The notes below the pieces were generated by a model. It worked only from the letters and a program-made list of their open reading frames with translations, did not search any database and had not been told where the DNA came from. From NCBI GenBank assembly GCA_026390075.1, contig JAPLGP010000010.1:1-59369 (forward strand): a stretch of DNA of 59,369 nt. Reading direction: 5' to 3'. The stretch comes from Campylobacterales bacterium. Lineage in GTDB: Bacteria; Campylobacterota; Campylobacteria; Campylobacterales; Sulfurimonadaceae. The position numbers were made by a program, and so were the translations under genes. This document shows positions 24,610 through 33,901 of the stretch, one piece after another; within the stretch, counting starts at the first letter, position 1, and every line of letters starts with the position of its first letter.

Positions 24610-26058
24610 CTACGAAACCTTCAACAGCACCGAACTTTCCGTATCTGTCGCATGGATTTCACTCAGGTTAAAATACTTTCGTGTCGCTCTTAAAACAGAA
24701 ACTTCTATCGGCTGGTTTGCATAACTTTGGTCTGCAATAAGTCCAGCTTTAGCCAAATCATCTTGCGGACATCCTCCGATTTTCGCTGTTAAAATAAGCT
24801 TACAATCTTTGAGTTTTGCCAAAATCGGCTCCATAGGATTTGCTCCGTCTGGTCCTGCACAGTACTCATAATCGAGTTTACGGTGATGAATAAATCGTAT
24901 CCCTTTGTCTCCCGCTTCATAGATGAGAAATTCGCGAACTGCCCCGAAATGTTGGTTTATCATCCCCTCACCCGCCGTTGTCACTGCGACCAAAATCGTC
25001 TCGCCACTGCTACTGAGCTCTGCTTTTTCTTTTCTCACTCTTTCGTTTGCTTTGTCTAAAAAGAATCTAAACTCTTCGATTTTTGCCTGAGACTCTTGTC
25101 GTGCTTTGATGTTGTAATGGTCTTCTAAATCATCAAAACTCATAGAACTAAAAACATCTTTTGTAAACTCTTGTCCTCTGTCCTCACCGATAAGTCCAAC
25201 CGCATCTGCACGGCATTGACGACAATGTTGCATGAGTTTCATATCCATTCCACATGCCTCTTGCACTTCCATCTGTTGCTGATCTGTCGCACTTGGCACA
25301 CCGCCAAGTCCAAATGCAGTTCCATGCTCTGGCTCTGAGATAATCGGCATAATGTTATGTAAAAACACACCAATTTCTTTGAGCTTTTTAGAAACTTCTA
25401 CGAGATGTTTATCGTTTATTCCAGGAATTAAAACAGAGTTTGCTTTGATGAGAATCCCTTTTTCAACACATTTTTTCATCCCTTCAAGTTGACGCTCCAA
25501 AAGTATTTTTGAAGCCTCTTTTCCATAGATGCGTTTGTTGTTGTAAAAAATCCACGGGTAGATTTTTGAGCCGATGAAGCCTGTTTCATCGACGCTGTTG
25601 ATTGTCACAGTCACATGGTCAATGTTGTATTTTGCCATCTCATCGACAAATTTTGGAAGTTCCAAACCGTTTGTAGAGAGACAAAGTTTCAAATCCGATG
25701 CCTTCTCACGCACAAGTCGAAATGTCTCAAATGTTTTTTTAGGATTTGCCAAAGCATCACCAGGTCCCGCGATACCAAGAACGCTGAGTCTTTTTACCTC
25801 TCCGCCAACAAACATTACTTTTTTAGCCGCTTCTTCTGGGCTTAATCTCTCACTCGTAACCCCTGGGCGGCTCTCGTTAGAACAGTCATATTTACGGTTA
25901 CAATAGTTACATTGGATGTTACACGCTGGAGCAACAGCGACATGAATTCTCGCATAATGATGGTGTGCACCCTCCGAATAACAGGGATGATTGTGGATTT
26001 TCTCTTGAATATCCTGTGGCAGAAAAGACTCACTAGGATTGCTTGAACTACAGCTCAT
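24610..26058 (-). CDS. nifB: NifB, radical SAM FeMo-cofactor precursor synthase
   Basis: The 482-residue protein has the radical SAM cluster C46-x3-C50-x2-C53 (APACNIQCNYCNRK), the GPGDALANPKKT and GINDKHL segments, further cysteines CRQCRADAVG for the K clusters, and a C-terminal NifX/NafY-like domain (about 365-482; TTAGEGMINQHFGAVREF). It makes NifB-co, the iron-sulfur-carbide precursor of FeMo-co. It starts the operon nifB-nifV-(DUF683 and LRR genes). The nif-type promoter is at 26141-26156, with AAGGAGCTAAA as ribosome site. Confidence 0.96.
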   Translation of the reverse strand: MSCSSSNPSESFLPQDIQEKIHNHPCYSEGAHHHYARIHVAVAPACNIQCNYCNRKYDCSNESRPGVTSERLSPEEAAKKVMFVGGEVKRLSVLGIAGPGDALANPKKTFETFRLVREKASDLKLCLSTNGLELPKFVDEMAKYNIDHVTVTINSVDETGFIGSKIYPWIFYNNKRIYGKEASKILLERQLEGMKKCVEKGILIKANSVLIPGINDKHLVEVSKKLKEIGVFLHNIMPIISEPEHGTAFGLGGVPSATDQQQMEVQEACGMDMKLMQHCRQCRADAVGLIGEDRGQEFTKDVFSSMSFDDLEDHYNIKARQESQAKIEEFRFFLDKANERVRKEKAELSSSGETILVAVTTAGEGMINQHFGAVREFLIYEAGDKGIRFIHHRKLDYEYCAGPDGANPMEPILAKLKDCKLILTAKIGGCPQDDLAKAGLIADQSYANQPIEVSVLRATRKYFNLSEIHATDTESSVLLKVS

Positions 26059-26140
26059 TTTAGCTCCTTATATAATAGTTTGTTTAGGAATTCAAATGAC
26101 CTTGCTTCATGCAGCTACAATCATTTCTTAAAAGTGATTA

Positions 26141-26156
26141 TGCAAGAGTTGTTCTA
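26141..26156 (-). promoter_or_regulatory. Nif-type promoter element of nifB
   Basis: On the minus strand TAGAAC-AACTC-TTGCA, an exact match to the shared element, lies 83 bases upstream of the nifB ATG. Confidence 0.75.
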
Positions 26157-26235
26157 GCTCTTAGAAAGTATGTAAGTATGGATTATTTTTTATGATAAAA
26201 GAAGTTGAATTTGTAGTTTTTAAAACTAAGGGGGC

Positions 26236-26252
26236 AAGGGGCAAAACCCCTT
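26236..26252 (-). terminator. Short GC hairpin after the 19-codon frame
   Basis: aaggggcaaaacccctt is a perfect 6-bp stem with a five-base loop. On the minus strand it follows the tiny frame, with only a weak T-rich tail after it. Confidence 0.5.
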
Positions 26253-26262
26253 GGCGTCGAAG

Positions 26263-26322
26263 CTAATGCAACAACGGTGCAAAGATGCACATAAGAAATA
26301 ATGTGAATACCATCTTATCCAT
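26263..26322 (-). CDS. 19-residue hydrophobic peptide
   Basis: ATG at 26322 opens MDKMVFTLFLMCIFAPLLH, ending in TAG. AAGGGGG lies six bases before the ATG as a good ribosome site. The unit is enclosed by a strong terminator upstream and a hairpin downstream, so it could be a tiny transcription unit, a leader peptide or chance. No family recognised. Confidence 0.35.
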   Translation of the reverse strand: MDKMVFTLFLMCIFAPLLH

Positions 26323-26355
26323 AAAGAACCCCCTTCGGTTGAAACTTTGGAGGGT

Positions 26356-26396
26356 AAAAAAAAAGGTCGGAGGCTCATGACTTCCCCCGACCTTTT
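26356..26396 (-). terminator. Strong rho-independent terminator
   Basis: AAAAGGTCGG (26361-26370) pairs with CCGACCTTTT (26387-26396), with extra inner pairing. On the minus strand a run of nine T follows. What it ends is unclear, because the nearest upstream gene in that direction (26590) is 190 bases away. A small RNA between is possible. Confidence 0.75.
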
Positions 26397-26589
26397 GTTT
26401 ACCGCTCCATTGTCTCAACAGAAAAGTGATATTCACGGTAAAATTGTAACTGATTCAATACAACAAGTCAAGATTTCATTTTAGAATTGACATTTCCAAT
26501 TTTGAAGTCTCTTTTGCTATGCTTTTTTCTCTATTTTGACAATATTTATTTTGTCATTCTATTAGACAAAAAATATTTTGTCTAATATT

Positions 26590-27450
26590 TTACTTGGTCG
26601 TACCTTTATGAAGTCTATCAACATTTTTTAAAACTTTTTTATCCTCTGTATGTAATTTTCTTTCAACTTTTTTTACATCCTCTTCCGCTGGAAGATTTTC
26701 AGGTGTAATTCCTCGCGATATAAGTGTTTCTCGTACAGCTTTGTTATTTACTACATGTTCAGTTGATATTTGACTTTCTGTTTTCATACCATTTTGTTTA
26801 GTATTATGTATGGTTATTTCTGTTGCAAAATCTTTAGCTTTTAAAAGTATTGTCGGCATAAAATCCGCCAAAGGTTTTGTATCTTTGATTTTATATTTAG
26901 CTTTCATTTGTGCCGTTGTATGATTAAAAAGTGCTTGGTCTCCCTTACTTCTAATAATTGCAAAGTTTTGGTTGCCACCAGTTTGTTCAAAAATAACCTT
27001 TGACAACTCTTTTTCTGTTTCTACTAACTTTTGTCGTGTTTGAACCCTTTCATTTTCAAGGAGTCTCAGTTCTATCAATTCAGCTTTTCTCGTTTGAATG
27101 GCAAAATAAGTTTGAGCAAAAGCAATCTGCTCTTTTTTGCTATCACCATTTTGTGCTATGAGATAACATGCAAATCTCGTGAGCATTAAGTCATCTACTT
27201 CTTTTGTCGCACCTTTAGGCATTTCTATCGTTTTCCCGACCTCGGCAAAATGATCATCTATGTCATGCCCTGATACTTCACAAGCCGTTTTTGCTTTTAG
27301 AATTACATTTTTAAAATTGTCCCATTTTGTATATCCCAAAAGATGTTGCAAGTCTCTAGCCAACCAAAATTCTACATTTTCATCTGTCTTATTTACAAAC
27401 GATTCAAAATCAGAGGTAAGTGTTTGTATAGTATTTGCAGTCATCATCAA
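26590..27450 (-). CDS. DNA damage-inducible protein D (DinD)-like, copy 1
   Basis: The 286-residue protein has a BRO-N-like domain at the N-terminus (VEFWLARDLQHLLGYTKWDNF, about 20-130) and a helical C-terminal half (GNQNFAIIRSKGDQALFNHT). DinD is SOS-induced and inhibits RecA filaments in E. coli. The next gene is a second, related copy, 26 bases upstream. No LexA box could be recognised upstream. Confidence 0.8.
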   Translation of the reverse strand: MMMTANTIQTLTSDFESFVNKTDENVEFWLARDLQHLLGYTKWDNFKNVILKAKTACEVSGHDIDDHFAEVGKTIEMPKGATKEVDDLMLTRFACYLIAQNGDSKKEQIAFAQTYFAIQTRKAELIELRLLENERVQTRQKLVETEKELSKVIFEQTGGNQNFAIIRSKGDQALFNHTTAQMKAKYKIKDTKPLADFMPTILLKAKDFATEITIHNTKQNGMKTESQISTEHVVNNKAVRETLISRGITPENLPAEEDVKKVERKLHTEDKKVLKNVDRLHKGTTK

Positions 27451-27476
27451 GCCTTTTTCTTTTCTAATTTCATCTG

Positions 27477-28292
27477 CTATTTTTCTATACTCTTCACGCT
27501 TTTTTCTGGGCTTGGTAAATTCTCTGGCATTGTACCGCCTAGCTCTTTGATGGTTTGTCTTATTTTTTTACCAACTTCATGGTGTGTTTGATTGGCATTT
27601 GTTTTACCTTTGATGTTGTCTCGTTTGAGTTTTTCTTCTGCTTGTGTAGCACGAAAAAGATTGGCGGCTAGTTCTGTGCTTCTTATGTGGTCTAAAATCT
27701 TTTTAGATTTTTTAAGTCCTTTTTTTACATGAATATCTTTGGTATCAAGTCCACCATACAAACCTTTGTACCCATGATTTTGAAATATTGCAAAATCAAG
27801 GTTTGACTCTACTCCTGCATTAAAAGCAGTTTCTACTAGCTGTTTGTTGTGTTCTTTGAGCTCATTTCTTAAAAATAATCTTTTTTCTTCCTCTTTTAAC
27901 TGTGCAAATTTTTCATCGTCTTGGAGTTCTGCTTTTCTTGTTTGGAGTGCGAAATAAGTCTGTCCGTTGGCTACAACTCTCTTGCTAGGGTCTGCATTTT
28001 GTACGATTAAGTAACAAGCATATCTTGAGAGTGCAAAAGACTCCACCTCTCTTGATGCACCAGAGCCGATGTTAACCATCTCGTTGACTTCAACGATATG
28101 GTCTGCTACTTCAAAACCGCTATTTGCACATGCTTCTTTTGCTTTGTCGATTACCTTTGTAAAGTTTCTAAAATCACTATATTCAAGTACTTTTGCAAGT
28201 GCTCTTGCGTACCAAAATTCTACACCGTTACTATCTATCTGTTTTATATCTTCAAATGTTTGATGACTTTGATGTGATGTTATAGTTTTCAT
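27477..28292 (-). CDS. dinD: DNA damage-inducible protein D (DinD)-like, copy 2
   Basis: The 271-residue protein has the BRO-N-like N-terminus (VEFWYARALAKVLEYSDFRNF, about 25-135), FAIFQNHGYKGLYGGL and a C-terminal LGGTMPENLPSPEKS. It is closer to the classical DinD length. It is arranged in tandem with copy 1 and is probably the first gene of that pair. The 390-base gap upstream has folded RNA-like segments. Confidence 0.85.
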   Translation of the reverse strand: MKTITSHQSHQTFEDIKQIDSNGVEFWYARALAKVLEYSDFRNFTKVIDKAKEACANSGFEVADHIVEVNEMVNIGSGASREVESFALSRYACYLIVQNADPSKRVVANGQTYFALQTRKAELQDDEKFAQLKEEEKRLFLRNELKEHNKQLVETAFNAGVESNLDFAIFQNHGYKGLYGGLDTKDIHVKKGLKKSKKILDHIRSTELAANLFRATQAEEKLKRDNIKGKTNANQTHHEVGKKIRQTIKELGGTMPENLPSPEKSVKSIEK

Positions 28293-28679
28293 TTAAGCTC
28301 CAATGACTTTTTTCTTAATACTACCATTTTTAAATTTACTTGTTAAAAAGTATGACAAATTGAAATTATTTTTTATTCTTCATCCAAAAAATTCTCTTTT
28401 TTGCTATTATTTCATAAAGGTTCCTAGCTACTGACAAGACTCCAAAGGAGGCTTCTTCGGATAGGTAGTTAGGTCATTTTTATACTATTTATTTTCCATA
28501 TCCTTTGTAACAATGCCCTCGTCGATTATGTACTCTTTTATTTTTATTGAGTTTATCATAAATTATTTGAGCTTTATAACAAAGCTTTAAAGGTAATTAC
28601 AATACAATCACACCGCTCAGATACCATTGAGTATCAAGAGATAGCCGCCACTCGCTCGGTTGATAATAAGCGACCATTT
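28293..28679. other. Gap with GC-richer, fold-forming segments
   Basis: No gene is seen. Bases 28422-28478 can fold as cctagctac / gtagttagg with an inner ctcc-aaa-ggag hairpin. Bases 28612-28676 hold gatac-cattga-gtatc and a GC-rich stretch just after the minus-strand gene. Either could be a small RNA or a leader of dinD; neither matches a family I can name. Confidence 0.4.
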
Positions 28680-29228
28680 TTAAAACCACTCACAATTTTC
28701 TAAATCTTTATCTTTTTTATTTATATAATCATCGTATCTTTTATGATAAGTGTCGCGATTATAATTTTTATCTACATAAAATGAAGTAACTAAATAACTT
28801 GAACTTTTACCCAATTTTTCAAGTATAACAATAAAATCTTCATCAAAAGCCCAAAGATAAAGTCTAACTAGATTAGTCTGTTCCTTATAGTAAAAAAGTT
28901 TTATTTTCGTATGAGTATGATTTTCAATTATCTTTTTTATCCAAACCAATCTTTCAGACCTGCGATAATCGGGTAGTCTCTCTTTCTCTACAATCCATCT
29001 GTTACCAACTTTTTTTTGTATTTTAGTTTCTCGTGTTGTAAGATGCCAAAATACTAACTCTTTGCCATCATCTTTTTTATATGACTTTGGATTTATATAA
29101 ATATTGCTATTGAGATATGTTTTATTATCTACAAAATCTTCACAAAAATAATCATACAAAACATCAAAAAGTTCCGTGATTTCTATGTCATCTAAGTCTA
29201 TAATCTCACTAAACACTACAGACTCCAT
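28680..29228 (-). CDS. Hypothetical protein paired with a DUF3800 protein
   Basis: The 182-residue acidic N-terminus (DLDDIEITELFDVLYDYFCE) is followed by a basic, aromatic body. I recognise no family. Its start overlaps the DUF3800 gene by 13 bases, so the two are likely made together as a two-gene accessory system. Confidence 0.6.
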   Translation of the reverse strand: MESVVFSEIIDLDDIEITELFDVLYDYFCEDFVDNKTYLNSNIYINPKSYKKDDGKELVFWHLTTRETKIQKKVGNRWIVEKERLPDYRRSERLVWIKKIIENHTHTKIKLFYYKEQTNLVRLYLWAFDEDFIVILEKLGKSSSYLVTSFYVDKNYNRDTYHKRYDDYINKKDKDLENCEWF

Positions 29229-29887
29229 CTAAAAATATTAAACTTTTCTATCCAAGGTTTAGTGCCTATGATTTCATATCCACAATTTAGCTCAATCTGC
29301 TCAATGATGTATTTTTTTATCTCACTCGTATGTTCTATATCATCTCTGTTTTTATACCCGATAGCACCTATAAAAAGGTCACAAAGTTGAATAATATTTG
29401 ACTCGTAAGAATGAATAATATAAAAATCTATTTCACTTAATCTATCATTTTTCAGAACCCTCTCAAGCTCTTTTACTTTCTCTCTGCCTTTGGTATCCTT
29501 ATAGTCTAAATATATTTTATATTTACTATCTCTATACAAAAAATTTCTCAAAGTGTAAAAATAAACAACATAATAAAAATCATCATGCGTTCTATTGTAC
29601 TGCTCATGCTTTTGGTCGGATTTGTTTACGACAAGAGTCGCTTTAAACTTCATAAACTCACTGCTAAAAAAATACTCTATCAACTCTTTATAAAACTCTT
29701 GCTGTTTGTTTATGAGTTTTGTCCATTTTATCTCATTATGATAGTTATGTTTATGTCGTAAAAATTTTATATATTTGTTGGCTTCTACAACCTTTTCTTC
29801 ATCAATCAAAATAGCGCCATTCACCATGATATTTGAGCTGTCGTTTAGTAAATGGTTGCTTTCATCGCAGAATATTTTATAGTTCAT
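29216..29887 (-). CDS. DUF3800 domain protein
   Basis: The 223-residue protein has the DUF3800 pattern: an N-terminal IFCDESNHLL, a central IYLDYKDTKG and a C-terminal IIQLCDLFIGAIGYK with acidic residues. The family is thought to have an RNase H-like fold and occurs in defence and mobile regions. The partner gene overlaps it by 13 bases. No activity is known for this copy. Confidence 0.75.
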   Translation of the reverse strand: MNYKIFCDESNHLLNDSSNIMVNGAILIDEEKVVEANKYIKFLRHKHNYHNEIKWTKLINKQQEFYKELIEYFFSSEFMKFKATLVVNKSDQKHEQYNRTHDDFYYVVYFYTLRNFLYRDSKYKIYLDYKDTKGREKVKELERVLKNDRLSEIDFYIIHSYESNIIQLCDLFIGAIGYKNRDDIEHTSEIKKYIIEQIELNCGYEIIGTKPWIEKFNIFRWSL

Positions 29888-29940
29888 TGGTTAGCCTTAT
29901 AATTTCGATATTTGCATAAAATTCTTTCCTCGTATCTTTT

Positions 29941-30528
29941 TTATCCCAATAATGCGACAATCATTGAGCCAATAGATGCAATATTTCCAAGAGCTGGTAA
30001 TGTCCCTAATAAGGTTTTAACTATACTCTTTTTAGGAATTTCTTTTTGTAGTTGTTCTTTTATTTCTTCGACTATTTCTAAATATTCTTTTTCTTCATCT
30101 TTTGAAAAACTTTGCTTTTTTATTTCTTCAATTAACTCATTTAGTTGATTATCTATCTTAGTATTGTAAATATTAATAGTATTTCCATTACCGATTTGAG
30201 AATTTTGAGCATTAAGAGTATGAATATTAACTATTTGTGTAGTAATTCTTTGTTTATCTTCCAAATTTACTTCATCTAATGATTTAATTTTTTTTACTTC
30301 TAAACTATAATGTGATGGAATACCTCGCAATCCTTGCTGATAATAAGAAGATTTTACTAAAAAAAATTCTTCAGAATTTAAAATCTTTCTTTTTAAAACA
30401 TCACCTTCTTCAATAACTTGTTGTGGCAAAGTAATATAAATTTTTTCTTTTTGTACACTTCCTTTTAAACTCTCAACCTCTTTACCATCTCTAACCAATA
30501 TTAATTTGTCTCCAAACATTCCAATCAT
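29941..30528 (-). CDS. Protein with amyloid-like motif, coiled coil and hydrophobic C-terminus
   Basis: The 195-residue protein has a beta-rich N-terminus (1-100), a NSQIGNGNTINIYN segment (109-122) like the Asn/Gly-rich motifs of bacterial signalling amyloids, a charged helical region (125-165), and a hydrophobic glycine-rich end LLGTLPALGNIASIGSMIVA (173-192) that could enter a membrane. I know no family name. It stands between a DUF3800 pair and a restriction enzyme, so a membrane-acting defence effector is a possible reading. Confidence 0.55.
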   Translation of the reverse strand: MIGMFGDKLILVRDGKEVESLKGSVQKEKIYITLPQQVIEEGDVLKRKILNSEEFFLVKSSYYQQGLRGIPSHYSLEVKKIKSLDEVNLEDKQRITTQIVNIHTLNAQNSQIGNGNTINIYNTKIDNQLNELIEEIKKQSFSKDEEKEYLEIVEEIKEQLQKEIPKKSIVKTLLGTLPALGNIASIGSMIVALLG

Positions 30529-30561
30529 TATACAATTCCTTTTTTTAATATTTTTATGTAA

Positions 30562-33264
30562 TTATTTTTCACCCAAATACTCCTCATACAACTCAAACAG
30601 AAATTCTATGCGTTCTTTGTCGTTTTTGAAACTTTTGTTTGTGTAGCATTTATCTACTGCTTTGTCTAGTTCTTGGTGAGCTTTTTTTAGGGTTGGGGGC
30701 ATGGCTAGTGGGTCGTAGAGATCGGCTAGTGAACTCTCTTTGAAACTTGCTCTGGTCTCTAAAACTTTTTGTGCTTTTTCTTCTACTTGTTCTTTGTGTT
30801 TTTGGCTTACATTTTTTGGGAATGGGTAGTTGTTGTACACTAATTCATTTGAATATCTGTAATCACTTTTTATTCTTCCACATGTATATTTTACCCATGT
30901 CATGTGCATTGAAGAAGTTAAAATTCCAAGATGAAGAAGAGTTACATTGTCAATTGCCAAACAAGAATCACTTGCAATATAATCTTTAGAAAAATATCCT
31001 AAAATAAGATATTGTCTATTTTCAGAGAAATGTCTGGGTATCAAAACAAAATCACTCTTTGGTTGTCTATTTTCTCCAAAAAGTGTTGGATATTCTGCAA
31101 GTTTTTTTGTTGCTTCTCTTGTGCTTTCAGCTCTTAAATTTTTTACATTTTCTATGCGTTGCTTCACTAAAGACATTGATTTTAAATCATTTAATTCTAA
31201 ATTTTCTAGCCATAAACACCATCTATTTTTGCCATGTAAAAATTCTCTTGCACTGAGTAATGGTTTGATATATTTTTCTGCTATTGGCTCATGTAGTAAA
31301 AGTTCTGCTTTTTCTTCATCGGTAAGTAAAAAATTTCCGCCGTCATTTGGCATACTTCCAAAAGAAATATTTGGAACATCACAAATCGGTTTTCTTCTTT
31401 TTTCTATAACAATATCATCCCCTTCAACCAAATAAGGATTGATATTTTTTACACTCTTGGCATGTGGAATGCCTTTTATATCTTCGTATTCAAAAATAGT
31501 TTTGTTGTCGCTGTCAAAGTTTGCAAATCCAATTATCACGACATGCACGGCGGCGTTTGCTTTTGCTTCGTTACTCCAGTTAAAAGTTTGATGTGCAAAG
31601 TGGATTTTGATTTTGTAGTTGTCAAACAACTCTTTCCAAAGTATGCCGACCTGTTCGCCTTGAGCAATAGAGTTTGTGGAAACAAAGGCAACTTTTATTT
31701 TTGTATTTTGAATATATTTTGCACTTTTTAAATACCAAGCTGTAACATAGTCTAAAACCCCTGCCCCTTGAACTTTGCCAAAGATTTTTTTCATATCTTC
31801 TTTTTGTTCTTTACCTTGTAATTGCTTACCTATAAACGGCGGATTTCCTAAAATAAAAGAGAGTTTATCTTTAGAAACAACCTCTTCCCAATCAATCATG
31901 AGTGAATTTCCATGCACGATATTTGCCGATTTTTTGAGTGGAAGCCTTGCGAAATATTGCCCAAAATACTCACTTATCATCATGTTCATTTGATGGTCTA
32001 TAAGCCACATGGCAACTCTTGCGATTTGTGCGGCAAACTCTTCGACCTCTATGCCGTGAAACTGGTCAACATCGCACCAAACTATGGCGTCAATGTCGAG
32101 TACATTTTCTTTGTGAAGGAGTTTGAGTATCTCAAATTCGAGTTTTCGTAGCTCTCTGTATGAGAGAATAAGAAAGTTTCCACTTCCACATGCCGGGTCA
32201 AAAAAGTTTAGAGTGGAAAGCTCTTTGTGAAACTCTTGGAGCTTCTTTTTATTTGTCTTTATTTTCTCAAATCGCTCATAAAGTTCATCCAAAAACAGAG
32301 GTTTTATGACTTTTAAGATGTTGCCTTCACTTGTGTAGTGCGCACCCAAATTTCGTCTGTGGGCTTTGTCCATGATAGACTGAAAAAGTGAGCCGAAAAT
32401 CGCAGGACTTATCAATGCCCAATCAAGATAACAACACTCCAAAAGTGCCTCTCGCATCTTGGCATCAAACGAAACTATGGGTAAAAACTCTTCAAACAAT
32501 CTTCCATTTACATAAGGAAAAACACTCAAACTCTCATCTATATTTTTGAGTCTTTTGTTTGTTGGAGTGTTGAGCACCTGATAAAGCTCGGCTAGTTTAC
32601 TCCCTATATCGCTTCCATCTTCATGCGTTTTATCTTCTATGAACTCTGTAAAAATTCTTTTTTCAAAGATGGCTGTATCTTCTGCAAAAAGCAAAAATAG
32701 AAGTCGCACCAAAAAATGCTCTAGCGGATGTCCGTCATACCCTATCTCTTTGAGTTCATCGTGAAGTTTTCCCATAAGTAGCGCGGCTTTTATGTTTACG
32801 GGGTCTTCTGCGACAACTTTATGTTTTGTGTAACCTGCGATAAAACCAAAAAGATTTACATTTTTGTAGAGTTCGTTTATGTTAAATTCGTGGGTGGTGT
32901 TCTCTTCTAAGTCATAAAGTCTAAAAATTTCAAAGTCGGAGATGAGAATGTACTTCGGAAGTTCCGCTTCTTTTAGTCCTGGAAAATAGTCAAGTGCTTG
33001 AGTGTAAGCTTTGTCTAAATCTTTACCTTTTGATTTCTGCTCAACGAGCAAAACACCTTTCCAAAAAAGGTCAATGCGTCCTCTCTTTTCGCCAAGCTTT
33101 TTAACAGGCTCTTCAAAGGAAGCCACTCGTTTGCGGCTAATACCAAAAATATTGAAAAACTCATTCCAAAAACTCTGTGATTCCGCATGTTCTCTCTCCT
33201 CACTTTCCCACTCTTTGGAAAAATTTATCGCTCTGTTTTTTATCTCGTTCCAACTTAGTGCCAT
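30562..33264 (-). CDS. MmeI-like type II restriction-modification enzyme
   Basis: The roughly 900-residue single protein combines an N-terminal nuclease (RIDLFWKGVLLVEQKSKG: Asp...Glu-x-Lys near residues 65-82), a gamma-class N6-adenine methyltransferase with FFDPACGSGNFL (about 355) and catalytic NPPF (FILGNPPFIG, about 480), and a C-terminal target recognition region. Such enzymes bind an asymmetric site, methylate one strand and cut at a distance. The ATG at 33264 is preferred over a TTG two codons up. Two copies of CCACATGCC lie inside (31458, 32186). Confidence 0.85.
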   Translation of the reverse strand: MALSWNEIKNRAINFSKEWESEEREHAESQSFWNEFFNIFGISRKRVASFEEPVKKLGEKRGRIDLFWKGVLLVEQKSKGKDLDKAYTQALDYFPGLKEAELPKYILISDFEIFRLYDLEENTTHEFNINELYKNVNLFGFIAGYTKHKVVAEDPVNIKAALLMGKLHDELKEIGYDGHPLEHFLVRLLFLLFAEDTAIFEKRIFTEFIEDKTHEDGSDIGSKLAELYQVLNTPTNKRLKNIDESLSVFPYVNGRLFEEFLPIVSFDAKMREALLECCYLDWALISPAIFGSLFQSIMDKAHRRNLGAHYTSEGNILKVIKPLFLDELYERFEKIKTNKKKLQEFHKELSTLNFFDPACGSGNFLILSYRELRKLEFEILKLLHKENVLDIDAIVWCDVDQFHGIEVEEFAAQIARVAMWLIDHQMNMMISEYFGQYFARLPLKKSANIVHGNSLMIDWEEVVSKDKLSFILGNPPFIGKQLQGKEQKEDMKKIFGKVQGAGVLDYVTAWYLKSAKYIQNTKIKVAFVSTNSIAQGEQVGILWKELFDNYKIKIHFAHQTFNWSNEAKANAAVHVVIIGFANFDSDNKTIFEYEDIKGIPHAKSVKNINPYLVEGDDIVIEKRRKPICDVPNISFGSMPNDGGNFLLTDEEKAELLLHEPIAEKYIKPLLSAREFLHGKNRWCLWLENLELNDLKSMSLVKQRIENVKNLRAESTREATKKLAEYPTLFGENRQPKSDFVLIPRHFSENRQYLILGYFSKDYIASDSCLAIDNVTLLHLGILTSSMHMTWVKYTCGRIKSDYRYSNELVYNNYPFPKNVSQKHKEQVEEKAQKVLETRASFKESSLADLYDPLAMPPTLKKAHQELDKAVDKCYTNKSFKNDKERIEFLFELYEEYLGEK

Positions 33265-33337
33265 GTGCAAACCTAAAAGTATTAATTTTTAACAAACATT
33301 GTATCTCTATTGATTTTTTTAGTCAAATTGAGTTTCA

Positions 33338-33353
33338 TAGAACACAATATGCA
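33338..33353 (+). promoter_or_regulatory. Nif-type promoter element of the redoxin-nifS operon
   Basis: TAGAAC-ACAAT-ATGCA, an exact match. The start of the first gene is about 34 bases downstream of the -12 part, with AAAGGAG between. Confidence 0.75.
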
Positions 33354-33386
33354 GAACAAATTAAAACTCTAACAAAGGAGACTGTT

Positions 33387-33901
33387 TTGCAAATTCAATA
33401 TAAAACCTTTACAATGAAACTAGAAGATTTGCCACTTGATGTGGGGTATGCCTCAGAGAGAGTTACACTCCAAGATGAAGAAAAAAATCCACATGCCATG
33501 GGTGGACAAAACGGTCAAACACAGCTTTTTATAACGACCCCTTTTATAGATGAAGCGTTTTTAGAGGAGTTGGCACAGATAAATGCGATGCTTCCACATG
33601 GCGGAGATTTTATTGTTCGTGCCAATTTGATTGTCGCAAATGATTCGCACAAAAATCCTCACTTAGAAAAAATCGATTTTTTGATTGATGCAGAGGGCGA
33701 ATTTGGTGACTTTTATGGTGTGAGGCTTCTGGGTGAGCCCTTGGATTTTGAGCTTACAAAAGCGTTGATTTTGGTCTCCAAAGATGGAGCTATTTTTTAT
33801 GATGAGTTTCTCAAAGATTTAAGCGATACATTTAACCTCGACACTCTGATACGCAAAGTTACAGCAGCACAAATGTGCTATACAGGAAAAGGATGCCACG
33901 A

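Larger units (their letters stand above)
26059..26589. other. 530-base gap: nifB promoter, tiny ORF, terminators
   Basis: From left to right it holds the nifB leader and promoter, a terminator at 26236, a 19-codon hydrophobic frame, a strong terminator at 26361, and two adjacent palindromes at 26536-26585 (gacaatatttattttgtc, agacaaaaaatattttgtct) just after the dinD-like stop, which may end that gene. Confidence 0.6.

Noticed and set aside
28422-28478. preQ1 riboswitch or integron attC site
   Set aside because: aggttcctagctac resembles the preQ1-I loop and gttaggt resembles an attC core, but the matching P1 stem, tail and partner core are absent.
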